Positions 1 to 6,724 of a stretch of 32,001 bases of DNA are shown here, in pieces. Numbering within the stretch: position 1 is the first letter of the stretch; the number at the start of each line of letters is the position of its first letter. The position numbers and the translations under genes were made by a program. The stretch covers positions 1 to 32,001 of IMG/VR virus record IMGVR_UViG_3300006802_000313. One strand, 5' to 3'. The notes beneath the pieces were generated by a model. The model searched no databases. It saw nothing but the letters and a program-made list of their open reading frames with translations, and was not told the DNA's origin. This stretch comes from a virus.

Positions 1-1
1 G

Positions 2-325
2 GACAAGCGTGATTTGGTGGAGCGCCTGCGGGATGACGCGCAAGGCGAAGACTTGGGCGCGGATGGCGTGGGCTGGAGCCCGGACCCTGCACTGAAGCGA
101 GAGGCAGCCGACGAAATCGAGCGGCTGCGCGCTGAGAACGCGGCGCTCAAGCGCGAGGCGCACACCTGGAGCAAGGCGGCAGAGCACTACGCGAAGCCCC
201 TGCAACCGCTTGACCCGCTGGACGTGGAACAGCTATGGGACGTGGCGAACGCCGACCCATACGCAGACGAGGTGCATCACGAGTTCGCGCGGCTGCTTCA
301 GCGCAAGCTGGGGATTGGGGCCTAA
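2..325 (+). CDS. Partial hypothetical coiled-coil protein of cassette 1
   Basis: The frame is open from the window edge, so the true start may lie outside; TTG (14) and GTG (17) are possible starts inside. A stretch rich in Glu, Arg, Leu and Ala (EIERLRAENAALKREA) looks like a short coiled coil. The C-terminal part is acidic and hydrophilic. Small proteins with this layout are common in phage early regions, but I do not recognise a family. The TAA stop (323-325) is supplied by the R'' core of the attC that follows, as is usual for compact integron cassettes. Function unknown. Confidence 0.6.
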   Translation, partial: DKRDLVERLRDDAQGEDLGADGVGWSPDPALKREAADEIERLRAENAALKREAHTWSKAAEHYAKPLQPLDPLDVEQLWDVANADPYADEVHHEFARLLQRKLGIGA

Positions 326-387
326 CGATCGAAGTAACGCGGGGCCAGCGCTTGCCGCTGGACCTCGTGTTGACTGAGGGGTTGGGC
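320..387 (+). other. attC site 1
   Basis: R'' GCCTAAC (320-326) and R' GTTGGGC (381-387) flank arms around GCCAGCG / CGCTGG with imperfect pairing. R'' supplies the stop of gene 1. The crossover point is the G/TT of R', so cassette 2 begins at 382. Confidence 0.85.
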
Positions 388-416
388 GTCAGTTTCCGAA
401 GCGAAAGGAACGTGAA

Positions 417-869
417 ATGAGCTACTGCCGCTGGAGCAGCATGAACTGGATGTGCGACGTGTACGTGTACGAGGACGTGGGTGGCGGCTGGACCACGCAC
501 GTAGCCGGCCAGCGCCGCGCAATCCCGCCGATTCCTGATCTGCTGTCGGGCTCGCTGTCGATGGCGCTGCACCGCTGGTCTGGTTGCTATTGGGAGCGCG
601 AGAGCCGGACCATCGTGTACCCGCTGCGCTGGCGCGGCATGGCCTACCGGCTGTGGACCCGCCTGAGCACGTTCTGGCACAACCGAGTGCACATGGGCAG
701 CCTGCACCTGATCCCGCTGCGGCCCATCGGCCTGCCACACGACGGCGAGAGCTTCAACGACCCCAGCCCAGCCGATTGCGCCGACCGCCTGGAGCGGCTG
801 CGCGCCCTGGGCTACAAGGTGCCGCAGCGCGCGATTGATGCGCTGCGCGGTGAAGTGGTGGCGGACTAG
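417..869 (+). CDS. Phage-type hypothetical protein of cassette 2
   Basis: 150 residues. ATG 417 has a purine-rich ribosome-binding site (AAAGGAA) about 8 bases upstream and lies wholly inside cassette 2. The N-terminus (MSYCRWSSMNWMCDVYVYED, then GGGWTTHVAG) matches a style of small protein I know from phage genomes, with an aromatic and Cys-rich beginning and a Pro-rich middle. There is no signal peptide or membrane segment. The C-terminal third contains an ADRLERLRALGYKVP segment, probably helical. The stop is a few bases before R'' of attC 2. I know no biochemical function for the family, so a phage accessory role is inference from similarity of style. Confidence 0.75.
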   Translation: MSYCRWSSMNWMCDVYVYEDVGGGWTTHVAGQRRAIPPIPDLLSGSLSMALHRWSGCYWERESRTIVYPLRWRGMAYRLWTRLSTFWHNRVHMGSLHLIPLRPIGLPHDGESFNDPSPADCADRLERLRALGYKVPQRAIDALRGEVVAD

Positions 870-874
870 ATGAC

Positions 875-974
875 GCCCAACGTTTGAGCTAACCGGACAG
901 ACCCGGCGAGAAAACCATGACAGACGAACAAACGACAAACGCCGGGGCTGGTCCGGTTGAGCGAGGGGTTAGGC
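875..974 (+). other. attC site 2, with a start codon in its loop
   Basis: R'' GCCCAAC (875-881) and R' GTTAGGC (968-974). Left arm GCTAACCGGAC pairs with right arm GTCCGGTTGAGC, leaving one unpaired G on the right. The first bases of cassette 2 (GTTGGGCGTCA) are complementary to its end (TGACGCCCAAC). The loop carries ATG 917, in frame with the next gene. Confidence 0.9.
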
Positions 975-1222
975 CCCGCGCGTGGATGGCGATGCACTGC
1001 GGCAATCCTGCGCAGGCGACCACTGATGAGCCGACCGCGATGCGCTGGCGCAAGGCTGGCGGCGATGTGCGGCCATTGTTCGAGATACCGCAAGACCTGC
1101 CCGACATGATGCTGCGCCAACTGCAACGTGAGCGCGCCATGCTTGCCGGTTTCACGAAGCTTGGCAACGAGATCGCCCGGGCAAAACGCTTGGATGAATG
1201 GATTTCTTGCCTCGGGGCCTAA
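917..1222 (+). CDS. Hypothetical protein of cassette 3, probably starting inside the upstream attC
   Basis: 101 residues from ATG 917 or 78 from ATG 986; neither has a strong ribosome-binding site. I list the longer form because other genes in this array clearly start inside attC loops and read across R' in the same phase (GTT as Val). The first 18 residues, a hydrophilic MTDEQTTN... peptide ending in PVERGV, would then be encoded by attC 2. The cassette-encoded part has a helical region rich in Arg, Leu and Glu (LRQLQRERAMLAGF). TAA at 1220-1222 comes from R'' of attC 3. No family recognised; an unknown phage-type protein. Confidence 0.6.
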   Translation: MTDEQTTNAGAGPVERGVRPRAWMAMHCGNPAQATTDEPTAMRWRKAGGDVRPLFEIPQDLPDMMLRQLQRERAMLAGFTKLGNEIARAKRLDEWISCLGA

Positions 1223-1311
1223 CGCAGAGGTAAGCGGCTGCCTGCGCGCGCCGATGCCCGAAGATGCGCCAAGGACTGCCGCAGGCAGTCCGCTTGACCG
1301 CCCAGTTGGGC
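1217..1311 (+). other. attC site 3
   Basis: R'' GCCTAAC (1217-1223), R' GTTGGGC (1305-1311). Arms GGTAAGCGG and CCGCTTGACC pair with one unpaired G. A further inner pairing CTGCC/GGCAG is shared with other sites of this array. Cassette 3 begins GTTAGGCCCCG and ends CGGGGCCTAAC, an 11-base complement. Confidence 0.9.
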
Positions 1312-1330
1312 CTGTAGCCGGAGCGTGACC

Positions 1331-1708
1331 ATGGAAGACCTACTCAGAAGCATTCAGCGCGCGACATCGGGCCAGTTCCCGGAGGATTACACAGCGGCCG
1401 ACCTGCTGCGGCTGTTGAGCGATGCTGAAGACGCACTGAAGGTGGCGCAGCCACCTTTGAATGCAGACAGCGCCACTCGCTTTGCAGCCTTTCGGGCCGC
1501 CCTGGATGATCTGTGCACGCGCCACGGCATTCAGCTCACGACGAGCCAATATGACGGCCTGCAAGCGTGGCCGCTGCACGCAGGCGAAACGCCGGTTTAC
1601 TCGGCAGGCTTTGAGAACTGCATTCCAGATGGGCCCAACGTGCCCATGAGCGGACCCCAACGGCCCGCACGAAAGGACGAAGATGGAACAGAACTCACCA
1701 GCCGTTGA
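1331..1708 (+). CDS. Phage-type hypothetical protein of cassette 4
   Basis: 125 residues from ATG 1331, with GGAG (1319-1322) upstream; GTG 1325 is an alternative. The segment around residues 61-83 (CTRHGIQL... YDGLQAWPL) resembles a motif I have seen in small phage proteins (a Cys, then HG, then YDGLQ and WPL); function unknown. The frame does not stop before the attC: it reads through R'' (GGG CCC AAC) and the loop and ends at TGA 1706-1708 in the right half. Its last 25 or so residues are therefore attC-encoded and overlap the start of the next gene (1683) in another frame. Confidence 0.7.
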   Translation: MEDLLRSIQRATSGQFPEDYTAADLLRLLSDAEDALKVAQPPLNADSATRFAAFRAALDDLCTRHGIQLTTSQYDGLQAWPLHAGETPVYSAGFENCIPDGPNVPMSGPQRPARKDEDGTELTSR

Positions 1709-1734
1709 GGGTCCGCTCGATGGGCGTGTTGTGC
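1633..1734 (+). other. attC site 4, overlapped by two reading frames
   Basis: R'' GCCCAAC (1633-1639), R' GTTGTGC (1728-1734). Left GCCCATGAGCGGACC pairs with right GGTCCGCTCGATGGGC, with one extra G on the right. The loop carries a ribosome-binding site (AAAGGA, 1672-1677) and ATG 1683. The previous gene also ends inside the site. Confidence 0.85.
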
Positions 1735-1934
1735 CGCTGGAGCCGGAGCGCGACAGAACATGCGCGCAGGGTTGCAACGGCTGCGACGACTGCACGGACT
1801 ACTGGGACGGCGACGACGGCCCGGAGCGCGACCTGACGTGCACGCACTGCCACGGCACAGGCGGCGACCCGTGGAACGACGGCATTACGCCGTGCGAGCA
1901 CTGCGACGGCGAGGGGTACGAGTGGTGGAACTGA
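1683..1934 (+). CDS. Small DnaJ-type zinc-finger protein of cassette 5
   Basis: 83 residues. Two CxxCxGxG motifs (CTHCHGTG and CEHCDGEG) near residues 57-80 form a DnaJ-like zinc-binding hairpin; an upstream Cys cluster (CAQGCNGCDDC) may bind a second metal. Small phage and bacterial proteins with this motif are usually of unknown function. ATG 1683 has AAAGGA five bases upstream, both inside the loop of attC 4, so residues 1-16 are attC-encoded and the frame crosses R' as GTT GTG. GTG 1731 is a fallback start. The stop overlaps the start of the next frame in the same cassette. Confidence 0.75.
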   Translation: MEQNSPAVEGPLDGRVVPLEPERDRTCAQGCNGCDDCTDYWDGDDGPERDLTCTHCHGTGGDPWNDGITPCEHCDGEGYEWWN

Positions 1935-2194
1935 ACGAGCACGACGCCGCCATTCTGCGGAACACGCGCCGCCGCGTGAACCGGGCGCGCAACTTTCCCG
2001 AGAACACCTGCGCCGCCTCTCGGCACTTGCATCTGATGGCGAACCAACTGGCGAGCGGGCAGCCGTACCCGATGCTGCAGGAAGAGCCGACGCACTGCGC
2101 CATGACGATGCTAGCGGTGCTTGAGTCGCTGTGGAAGGCGCGCACGGAGCTGGCGCGCCTGAAGCGGCACAACTTTGGAGGTAACCGGACATGA
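1922..2194 (+). CDS. Hypothetical helical protein, second gene of cassette 5
   Basis: 90 residues from GTG 1922, which has GAGGGG about 7 bases upstream and overlaps the stop of the preceding gene, suggesting coupled translation; GTG 1925 is also possible. The protein is basic near the N-terminus (NTRRRVNRARNF) and helical at the C-terminus (ESLWKARTELARLKR). No family recognised. The frame enters attC 5 and ends at TGA 2192-2194, overlapping ATG 2191 of the next cassette's gene (ATGA). Confidence 0.55.
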   Translation: MVELNEHDAAILRNTRRRVNRARNFPENTCAASRHLHLMANQLASGQPYPMLQEEPTHCAMTMLAVLESLWKARTELARLKRHNFGGNRT

Positions 2195-2269
2195 CCGGCG
2201 ACACAGAACACACTGAAAGCGGCACTGCGCCGACCGCCGGGCATGGTCCGGTTGACAGACTGGTTGGGC
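2167..2269 (+). other. attC site 5, with ribosome-binding site and start codon
   Basis: R'' GCACAAC (2167-2173), R' GTTGGGC (2263-2269). Arms GTAACCGGAC and GTCCGGTTGAC pair with one extra G. Cassette 5 begins GTTGTGCCGCT and ends AGCGGCACAAC, an 11-base complement with a non-standard core. GGAGGT (2177-2182) lies 8 bases before ATG 2191 within the left arm and loop. Confidence 0.9.
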
Positions 2270-2550
2270 GGCCGGTGGAGCAGCGCGACATTGTTTGCGA
2301 GCTTGAGCGTGCGCTGGCGCGACTGGCGACGGGTGAAGCCATGACCGAAGGCGAGCTTTGGAGCTGGGTGCGCAGCGTGATGTGCCAGGGCGCCGACATT
2401 CGATGCGACTACGAACTGGGCTTGCACAAGGGCTATGAAGCGTACAGCGCCCGGCTTGACATGGCAGCGGCAGAACGCGCAGACCAGATGCTGGCCCGCC
2501 TGAAGACGCCCAACAATCAAGGTGAGCCGGGGGCCACGAAAGATGACTGA
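2191..2550 (+). CDS. Hypothetical protein of cassette 6, started inside attC 5
   Basis: 119 residues. ATG 2191 has the best ribosome-binding site in the array (GGAGGT, 8 bases upstream) and both lie upstream of the crossover point in attC 5, so about the first 26 residues (MTGDTEHTES... ending PVDRLV) are encoded by the upstream site. The body has helices (DIVCELERALARLATGEAMT and DMAAAERADQMLARLK). No family recognised. It reads through R'' of attC 6 and ends at TGA 2548-2550, overlapping ATG 2543 of the next gene by 8 bases. Cassettes 5, 6 and 7 thus look translationally coupled. Confidence 0.7.
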   Translation: MTGDTEHTESGTAPTAGHGPVDRLVGRPVEQRDIVCELERALARLATGEAMTEGELWSWVRSVMCQGADIRCDYELGLHKGYEAYSARLDMAAAERADQMLARLKTPNNQGEPGATKDD

Positions 2551-2593
2551 GAAAACGAAACTCCAACCCCTCGGCTCGACCGCAGGGTTAGGC
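2508..2593 (+). other. attC site 6, with a start codon in its loop
   Basis: R'' GCCCAAC (2508-2514), R' GTTAGGC (2587-2593). Arms GGTGAGCCG and CGGCTCGACC pair with one extra G. Cassette 6 starts GTTGGGCG and ends CGCCCAAC. ATG 2543 lies in the loop. Confidence 0.85.
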
Positions 2594-2872
2594 TTGGAAT
2601 TTGACGAAGCTGACTACCTGAGATTCGACCCTTGCGAGGGCGATGAAGGTGAGATTACTTGCCGAACTGTGAAGCTGGTGCGCGCCAGAAAAGAGCACGC
2701 TTGCTTTATGGGTGCCGGGCACTACGGAGACGGCCACACGATTAAGCCCGGCGACCTGTACCGAAATGAGACGGCGCTGGTGGACGGAGATTTTTGGGGG
2801 CAGTACCGCGTGTGCGTGCCGTGCATGAACAAGTGGCTGCACGAGATACACGGCGATGAAGATGACGCCTAA
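2543..2872 (+). CDS. Hypothetical protein of cassette 7
   Basis: 109 residues from ATG 2543 in the loop of attC 6; there is no ATG between the crossover and the conserved-looking body, although GTG 2522 and TTG 2594 are possible. The body contains KLVRARKEHACFMGAGH, then IKPGD..R.E.. and CVPCMNKWL. The spaced Cys and His residues could bind a metal, and the layout recalls small phage proteins of unknown function. TAA 2870-2872 comes from R'' of attC 7. Unlike the other loop-started genes it crosses R' in a different phase (GGG TTA GGC). Confidence 0.65.
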   Translation: MTEKTKLQPLGSTAGLGLEFDEADYLRFDPCEGDEGEITCRTVKLVRARKEHACFMGAGHYGDGHTIKPGDLYRNETALVDGDFWGQYRVCVPCMNKWLHEIHGDEDDA

Positions 2873-2924
2873 CGTTCGTATTGAGCCGCAGCCGTAGGCT
2901 GTCGGCTCGAATACGGGGTTAGAT
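2867..2924 (+). other. attC site 7 (compact)
   Basis: R'' GCCTAAC (2867-2873), R' GTTAGAT (2918-2924). Left GTATTGAGCCG pairs with right CGGCTCGAATAC with one unpaired G; the inner hairpin contains CCGTAGG. A classic short attC of 58 bases. Confidence 0.95.
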
Positions 2925-2949
2925 GGCTGGTGGAGAAACGGGACCAAGT

Positions 2950-3972
2950 ATGAACCGCGTGGTTTTTGGTGACTGCCGCGACACGATGCGCGACCTGAAG
3001 GCGCAGGGCGTGCGGGTGCAGTGCTGCGTGACCAGCCCGCCGTACTTCGGCTTGCGCGACTACGGCCACCCCGGGCAGATTGGCCTGGAGAAGACCCCGG
3101 CCGAGTACGTGGCCGCGCTAGTGGAAGTGTTCGACGGCGTGCGCGAACTGCTGGCCGACGATGGTGTGCTGTGGCTGAACCTGGGCGACAGCTACGCTGG
3201 TGGCGGCGGCGGCAACTACAGCAAGAGCGAGAAGCAAACACCACACGGCGAGCACATCACGAACGTGCGCAACAAGCCGGGTTGGCTTGACGCCGCTGGC
3301 ATGAAGCCGAAAGACTTGATGGGCATGCCATGGCGCGTGGCTTTTGCCTTGCAGGCTGCCGGCTGGTACTTGCGCCAGGACATCATTTGGCACAAGCCGA
3401 ACCCGATGCCCGAGAGCGTGACCGACCGCTGCACCAAGAGCCACGAATACCTGTTCTTGCTGACCAAGAGCGAGCGGTACTACTGGGACGCCGAGGCGAT
3501 GCGAGAGCCGGCCGTGGCCACCGACATTGGCGCAATGGATGGCGGCGCACAGCGGCTTCCCGATGGCGGGAACGCCAACGATGGCCGGAACTTCCGAAGC
3601 AAGCGCGACAGCTTCAAGCGGCAGAACAGCAAGCGCGCGCAAGCCATTCCCGGCCAGGCTGTGGGCACGCACCGAGCGCAGCGCGAGGAAAGCGGGTACG
3701 ACACTTTCACCCGCAACCGACGCAGCGTGTGGACGGTGCCGACGCAGCCCTACAGCGGCGCGCACTTCGCGGTATTCCCTGCTGCGCTGATTGAGCCCTG
3801 CGTGTTGGCCGGCAGCCGGCCCGGTGACGTGGTGCTCGATCCGTTCATGGGGTCCGGGACGACCGCCCAGGTGGCGCAGGCGCTGGGCCGGCAATGGATC
3901 GGGTGCGAACTCAATACCGAGTACGCGCCACTACAGCAGGCACGCACGGCGCAGGCCGCGCTTGCCATCTAA
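2950..3972 (+). CDS. Site-specific DNA methyltransferase, beta-class (N4-cytosine or N6-adenine)
   Basis: 340 residues. The catalytic motif TSPPY (residues 28-32, within VTSPPYFGLRDYG) comes before the AdoMet-binding DPFMGSGTT motif (about 297-305). That is the beta-class order of the N4/N6 methylase family (PF01555), which methylates an exocyclic amino group of DNA. TSPPY rather than DPPY often goes with N4-cytosine enzymes, but the target base cannot be read from sequence. I chose ATG 2950 (MNRVVFGDCRDTM, the usual family beginning, with a weak GGGA upstream) over ATG 2923, which overlaps R'. No restriction enzyme is adjacent, so it is a solitary methylase, probably anti-restriction or epigenetic. 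TAA comes from R'' of attC 8. Confidence 0.9.
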   Translation: MNRVVFGDCRDTMRDLKAQGVRVQCCVTSPPYFGLRDYGHPGQIGLEKTPAEYVAALVEVFDGVRELLADDGVLWLNLGDSYAGGGGGNYSKSEKQTPHGEHITNVRNKPGWLDAAGMKPKDLMGMPWRVAFALQAAGWYLRQDIIWHKPNPMPESVTDRCTKSHEYLFLLTKSERYYWDAEAMREPAVATDIGAMDGGAQRLPDGGNANDGRNFRSKRDSFKRQNSKRAQAIPGQAVGTHRAQREESGYDTFTRNRRSVWTVPTQPYSGAHFAVFPAALIEPCVLAGSRPGDVVLDPFMGSGTTAQVAQALGRQWIGCELNTEYAPLQQARTAQAALAI

Positions 3973-4024
3973 CGCTTGAGCTAACGGGCTGCCGCAGGCA
4001 GTCCCGTTGAGCGAAGTGTTATGC
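3967..4024 (+). other. attC site 8 (compact)
   Basis: R'' ATCTAAC (3967-3973), R' GTTATGC (4018-4024). Arms GCTAACGGG and CCCGTTGAGC pair with one extra G; inner hairpin CTGCCGCAGGCAG. Cassette 8 begins GTTAGATGGC and ends GCCATCTAAC, an exact complement. Very close in sequence to attC sites of aadA-type cassettes. Confidence 0.97.
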
Positions 4025-4052
4025 GTGTGGTTGAAGACGAGGAAAGGTAGGC

Positions 4053-4727
4053 ATGAATGAGTTGGCTCTTTTCGCAGGCGCTGGTGGCGGAATACTTGCA
4101 GGCAAGCTGCTCGGGTGGCGCACTGTGTGCGCAGTTGAGCGAGACGCCTATGCCGCATGTGTACTCGCCGCCCGCCAGAACGATGGAATTCTCCCGCCTT
4201 TCCCGATTTGGGATGACGTGCGAACCTTTGACGGCAGACCTTGGCGCGGGCGTGCTGACGTGGTTTCTGGGGGGTTTCCCTGCCAGGCATACAGCACGGC
4301 GGCTGCGGGCGCGAACAATGCAGATGACCTCTGGCCGGAAATGCGACGGATCGTGGCAGATGCAGCTCCCCGGTACGTATTTGCCGAGAACGTTGCCCGG
4401 CGAGCGATTGACGCAGCGGCCGACGACCTCGAAGCGATGGGTTACGAAGTCCGATGCACTGCCGTTGCGGCGCGCGACGTGGGTGCAGACCACATACGGC
4501 AGCGGTATTGGCTTCTTGCATACGCCGACGACCGCCGCGAACTATTGCGCGCCTTCAATGATGAAGCACGCATGCGCCCGCGCCTTCAAGTCGGTGTTTG
4601 GGGAAGCGAGCCCGAGCGCGCACCTGTGGCTGATGGGATGGCCGGCGAGGTGGACGAGCTTCGCCTCACTGGCAACGGACAGGTTCCAGCAGTGGCAATC
4701 GCAGCACTGCTTGAGCTTTGCGAATGA
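4053..4727 (+). CDS. DNA (cytosine-5-)-methyltransferase, compact
   Basis: 224 residues, short for the family. Motif I LFAGAGG (6-12) binds AdoMet; motif IV GGFPCQAYS (73-81) holds the catalytic Cys77; motif VI ENV (112-114); motif VIII IRQRYW (148-153); motif X GNGQVPAVAIA near the end. Together these identify a C5-cytosine methylase (PF00145). The target-recognition region between motifs VIII and X is very small, as in some phage enzymes. ATG 4053 follows GGAAAGG. The overlapping + frame at 4057-4740 has none of these motifs and is a shadow. Solitary methylase, no partner endonuclease. Confidence 0.92.
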   Translation: MNELALFAGAGGGILAGKLLGWRTVCAVERDAYAACVLAARQNDGILPPFPIWDDVRTFDGRPWRGRADVVSGGFPCQAYSTAAAGANNADDLWPEMRRIVADAAPRYVFAENVARRAIDAAADDLEAMGYEVRCTAVAARDVGADHIRQRYWLLAYADDRRELLRAFNDEARMRPRLQVGVWGSEPERAPVADGMAGEVDELRLTGNGQVPAVAIAALLELCE

Positions 4728-4734
4728 TGAACAC

Positions 4735-4792
4735 GCATAACGCTGGAATTCAGGCGCGGCCGTAGGCCGTCGCCTGGAATGACGTGTTAGGG
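4735..4792 (+). other. attC site 9 (compact)
   Basis: R'' GCATAAC (4735-4741), R' GTTAGGG (4786-4792). Left ATTCAGGCG pairs with right CGCCTGGAAT with one extra G; inner GGCCGTAGGCC. Cassette 9 begins GTTATGCGTGT and ends ACACGCATAAC, an 11-base complement. Confidence 0.95.
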
Positions 4793-4812
4793 CACTTCTT
4801 GGTGGAGAACAG

Positions 4813-5829
4813 ATGAAGTCAGTAGCAGGCACCCTGGCGGCACCGTTCCCGTACTTTGGCGGGAAGTCGCTGGCGTGCGAGACAGTGTGGGCCGCGCTGG
4901 GCGACCCGGAGAACTACGTGGAGCCGTTTGCGGGCTCGGCCGCCATGCTGCTGGGCCGCCCCAACGTGGGCAAGGTTGAGACGATCAACGACGCGGACGG
5001 GTTTGTGGCGAACTTCTGGCGCGCTGTTTCGCTGGATGCCGCCGAGGTGGCGCGGCATGTGGACTGGCCGACCAACGAAGCCGACTTGATTGCGCGACAC
5101 TCTTGGCTGGTGCGCAACGCACCCGGCCTACTGCAACGCCTTGAAGCCGACCCGGACTACTACGACGCGAAGGTGGCCGGCTGGTGGTGCTGGGGCGCAT
5201 GCAACTGGATCGGCAGCGGATGGTGCAGCGGCACCGGGCCGTGGCAACACGATGGCGAGAAGCTAGTGGACGCCCGGAAGCTGCCGCACCTTGGAGACGC
5301 GGGCCGGGGCGTGAACCGGAAGCTGCCGCACCTTGGAGACGCGGGCCGGGGCGTGAACCGGCAGCTGCCGCACCTGGGCAACGCGGGCCAGGGCCGCACG
5401 CACTACATCTACGAGTGGTTCGGCGCGCTGCAGGATCGCACGCGGGGCGTGCGGGTTGCGGTGGGCGACTGGCAGCGCGTGGTTACCGAAAGCGTGACCG
5501 TGCGACACGGCCTGACAGGGGTTTTCCTAGACCCGCCGTACACCAAAGGCGCGATGGACTATGCGGCCGGTGGCGTAGGCGGCGAGCTGGCTGACAAGGT
5601 GCGCGCGTGGTGCGCGAAGAACGGCAACGACAAGCGCCTGCGGATCGTGCTGTGCGGCCACGCTGGCGAGCATGACGAACTGCTGCAGGCGGGATGGCAC
5701 ACGCGGGCCTGGGCGGCGCGCAAGGGCTACGCCAGCACCGACGAGGCGGTGGAGAACAGCGCCTCTGAAACCCTGTGGTGCAGCCCCCACTGTGTGCCGG
5801 AGAGGCAGAAGCAGGAGGCGCTTTTTTGA
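4813..5829 (+). CDS. DNA adenine methylase, Dam/D12 class, with internal 14-residue repeats
   Basis: 338 residues. PYFGGK (13-18) and EPFAGSAA (37-44) form the AdoMet site and LDPPY (239-243) is the catalytic motif, in the alpha-class N6-adenine order (PF02086). Three consecutive 14-residue units (RKLPHLGDAGRGVN, the same again, then RQLPHLGNAGQGRT) occupy residues 155-196, in the part of the protein expected to recognise DNA. ATG 4813 has GGAG upstream and lies inside cassette 10. It is the third of four methylase cassettes. Probably protects phage or mobile DNA from restriction; target sequence unknown. Confidence 0.92.
   Translation: MKSVAGTLAAPFPYFGGKSLACETVWAALGDPENYVEPFAGSAAMLLGRPNVGKVETINDADGFVANFWRAVSLDAAEVARHVDWPTNEADLIARHSWLVRNAPGLLQRLEADPDYYDAKVAGWWCWGACNWIGSGWCSGTGPWQHDGEKLVDARKLPHLGDAGRGVNRKLPHLGDAGRGVNRQLPHLGNAGQGRTHYIYEWFGALQDRTRGVRVAVGDWQRVVTESVTVRHGLTGVFLDPPYTKGAMDYAAGGVGGELADKVRAWCAKNGNDKRLRIVLCGHAGEHDELLQAGWHTRAWAARKGYASTDEAVENSASETLWCSPHCVPERQKQEALF
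5275..5400 (+). repeat. 42-bp in-frame tandem repeat, three copies
   Basis: Two identical 42-bp units (5275-5316 and 5317-5358) and a third diverged unit (5359-5400) within the Dam-type gene. The unit length is a multiple of three, so copy-number change keeps the frame. Confidence 0.9.
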
Positions 5830-5833
5830 AGTG

Positions 5834-5954
5834 CCCTAACGCCCGAGCTAACCTGACCGACACAGCGCGATGACCCACCAAGCAACCCAGGACGCACCGA
5901 CCGACGCCCAGCCAAGGCCCGCTGTGGCGGGTCAGGTTGAGCGAAGTGTTAGCC
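5834..5954 (+). other. attC site 10, long loop with start codon
   Basis: R'' CCCTAAC (5834-5840), R' GTTAGCC (5948-5954). Arms GCTAACCTGACC and GGTCAGGTTGAGC pair with one extra G. Cassette 10 begins GTTAGGGCACTTC and ends GAAGTGCCCTAAC, a 13-base exact complement. The roughly 75-base loop carries ATG 5870. Confidence 0.92.
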
Positions 5955-6724
5955 GGCAACCAGCGGCGGCGGCCCTGCCACGGCCGTACTACGAAGACGA
6001 GGCGGTGACCCTGTACCACGGGGACGCACTGGCACTGCTGCCGCTACTGCCCAAGGCTGACGCGGTGGTGACTGACCCGCCTTATGGTGAAACCTCGCTG
6101 GAGTGGGACAAGTGGCCGGATGGCTGGCCCGCGGTGGCTGCGCTGGTGGCGCCGCAGATGTGGTGCTTTGGAAGCATGCGCATGTTCTTGGACAAGCGCG
6201 CCGACCTGGCCGACTGGAAGCTGGCGCAAGACATCGTGTGGGAGAAGCACAACGGAAGCAGCTTTCACGATGACCGCTTCCGTCGCGTGCATGAGTTCGC
6301 GCTGCACTTCTACCGGGGCGACTGGAACGCGCTGCACCGCGAGGTGCCGAGGCATGGCGAGGAACAACGAAAGCAGCGCATCCGGCGCGGTAAGACGCCG
6401 CACCTTGGAACGGTGGGCGCAGAGGCCACGATTGAAGGCCAGCGGATCATGACTTCGGTGATCTTCGCGGCAAGCTGCCACGGCTACGCGGTGAACGAGA
6501 CACAGAAGCCCGAAGACATTGTGGCCCCGCTGCTGCAGTACAGCGTGCCGCCCGGCGGGCTGGTGGTGGACTGCTTCGCAGGCAGTGGCACTACTGGCGC
6601 CGTGGCGCGCAAGACCGGGCGCCGGGCGATCTTGATTGAGAAGCGCGAGTCACAGTGCCAGGCCATCGCGGCGAGGTTGGCACAGGGTGACTTGTTGACG
6701 GCTAACGTAGAAGTAACCGGCTGA
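5870..6724 (+). CDS. Site-specific DNA methyltransferase, beta-class, started inside attC 10
   Basis: 284 residues. TDPPYG (68-73) is catalytic and DCFAGSGTTGAVA near residue 236 binds AdoMet: beta-class order, N6-adenine or N4-cytosine (PF01555). The family normally begins just before the YYEDEAVTLYHGD segment seen here at residues 40-52. The cassette has no ATG upstream of that segment, so the only ATG is 5870 in the attC 10 loop. About 30 residues (MTHQATQD... QVERSV) are then encoded upstream of or at the crossover. The ribosome-binding site is weak. The frame also reads through R'' of attC 11 and stops at 6722-6724. Solitary methylase. Confidence 0.88.
   Translation: MTHQATQDAPTDAQPRPAVAGQVERSVSRQPAAAALPRPYYEDEAVTLYHGDALALLPLLPKADAVVTDPPYGETSLEWDKWPDGWPAVAALVAPQMWCFGSMRMFLDKRADLADWKLAQDIVWEKHNGSSFHDDRFRRVHEFALHFYRGDWNALHREVPRHGEEQRKQRIRRGKTPHLGTVGAEATIEGQRIMTSVIFAASCHGYAVNETQKPEDIVAPLLQYSVPPGGLVVDCFAGSGTTGAVARKTGRRAILIEKRESQCQAIAARLAQGDLLTANVEVTG

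Noticed and set aside
1-320. Integron integrase or attI in the window
   Set aside because: The window opens inside a cassette gene; no tyrosine recombinase frame is present on either strand.
4057-4740. Second + strand frame of 227 codons over the cytosine methylase
   Set aside because: It lacks any domain, whereas the overlapping frame at 4053 has all the C5-methylase motifs.
5275-5400. Possible CRISPR-like array
   Set aside because: The repeats are directly adjacent with no spacers and lie in frame within a methylase gene.
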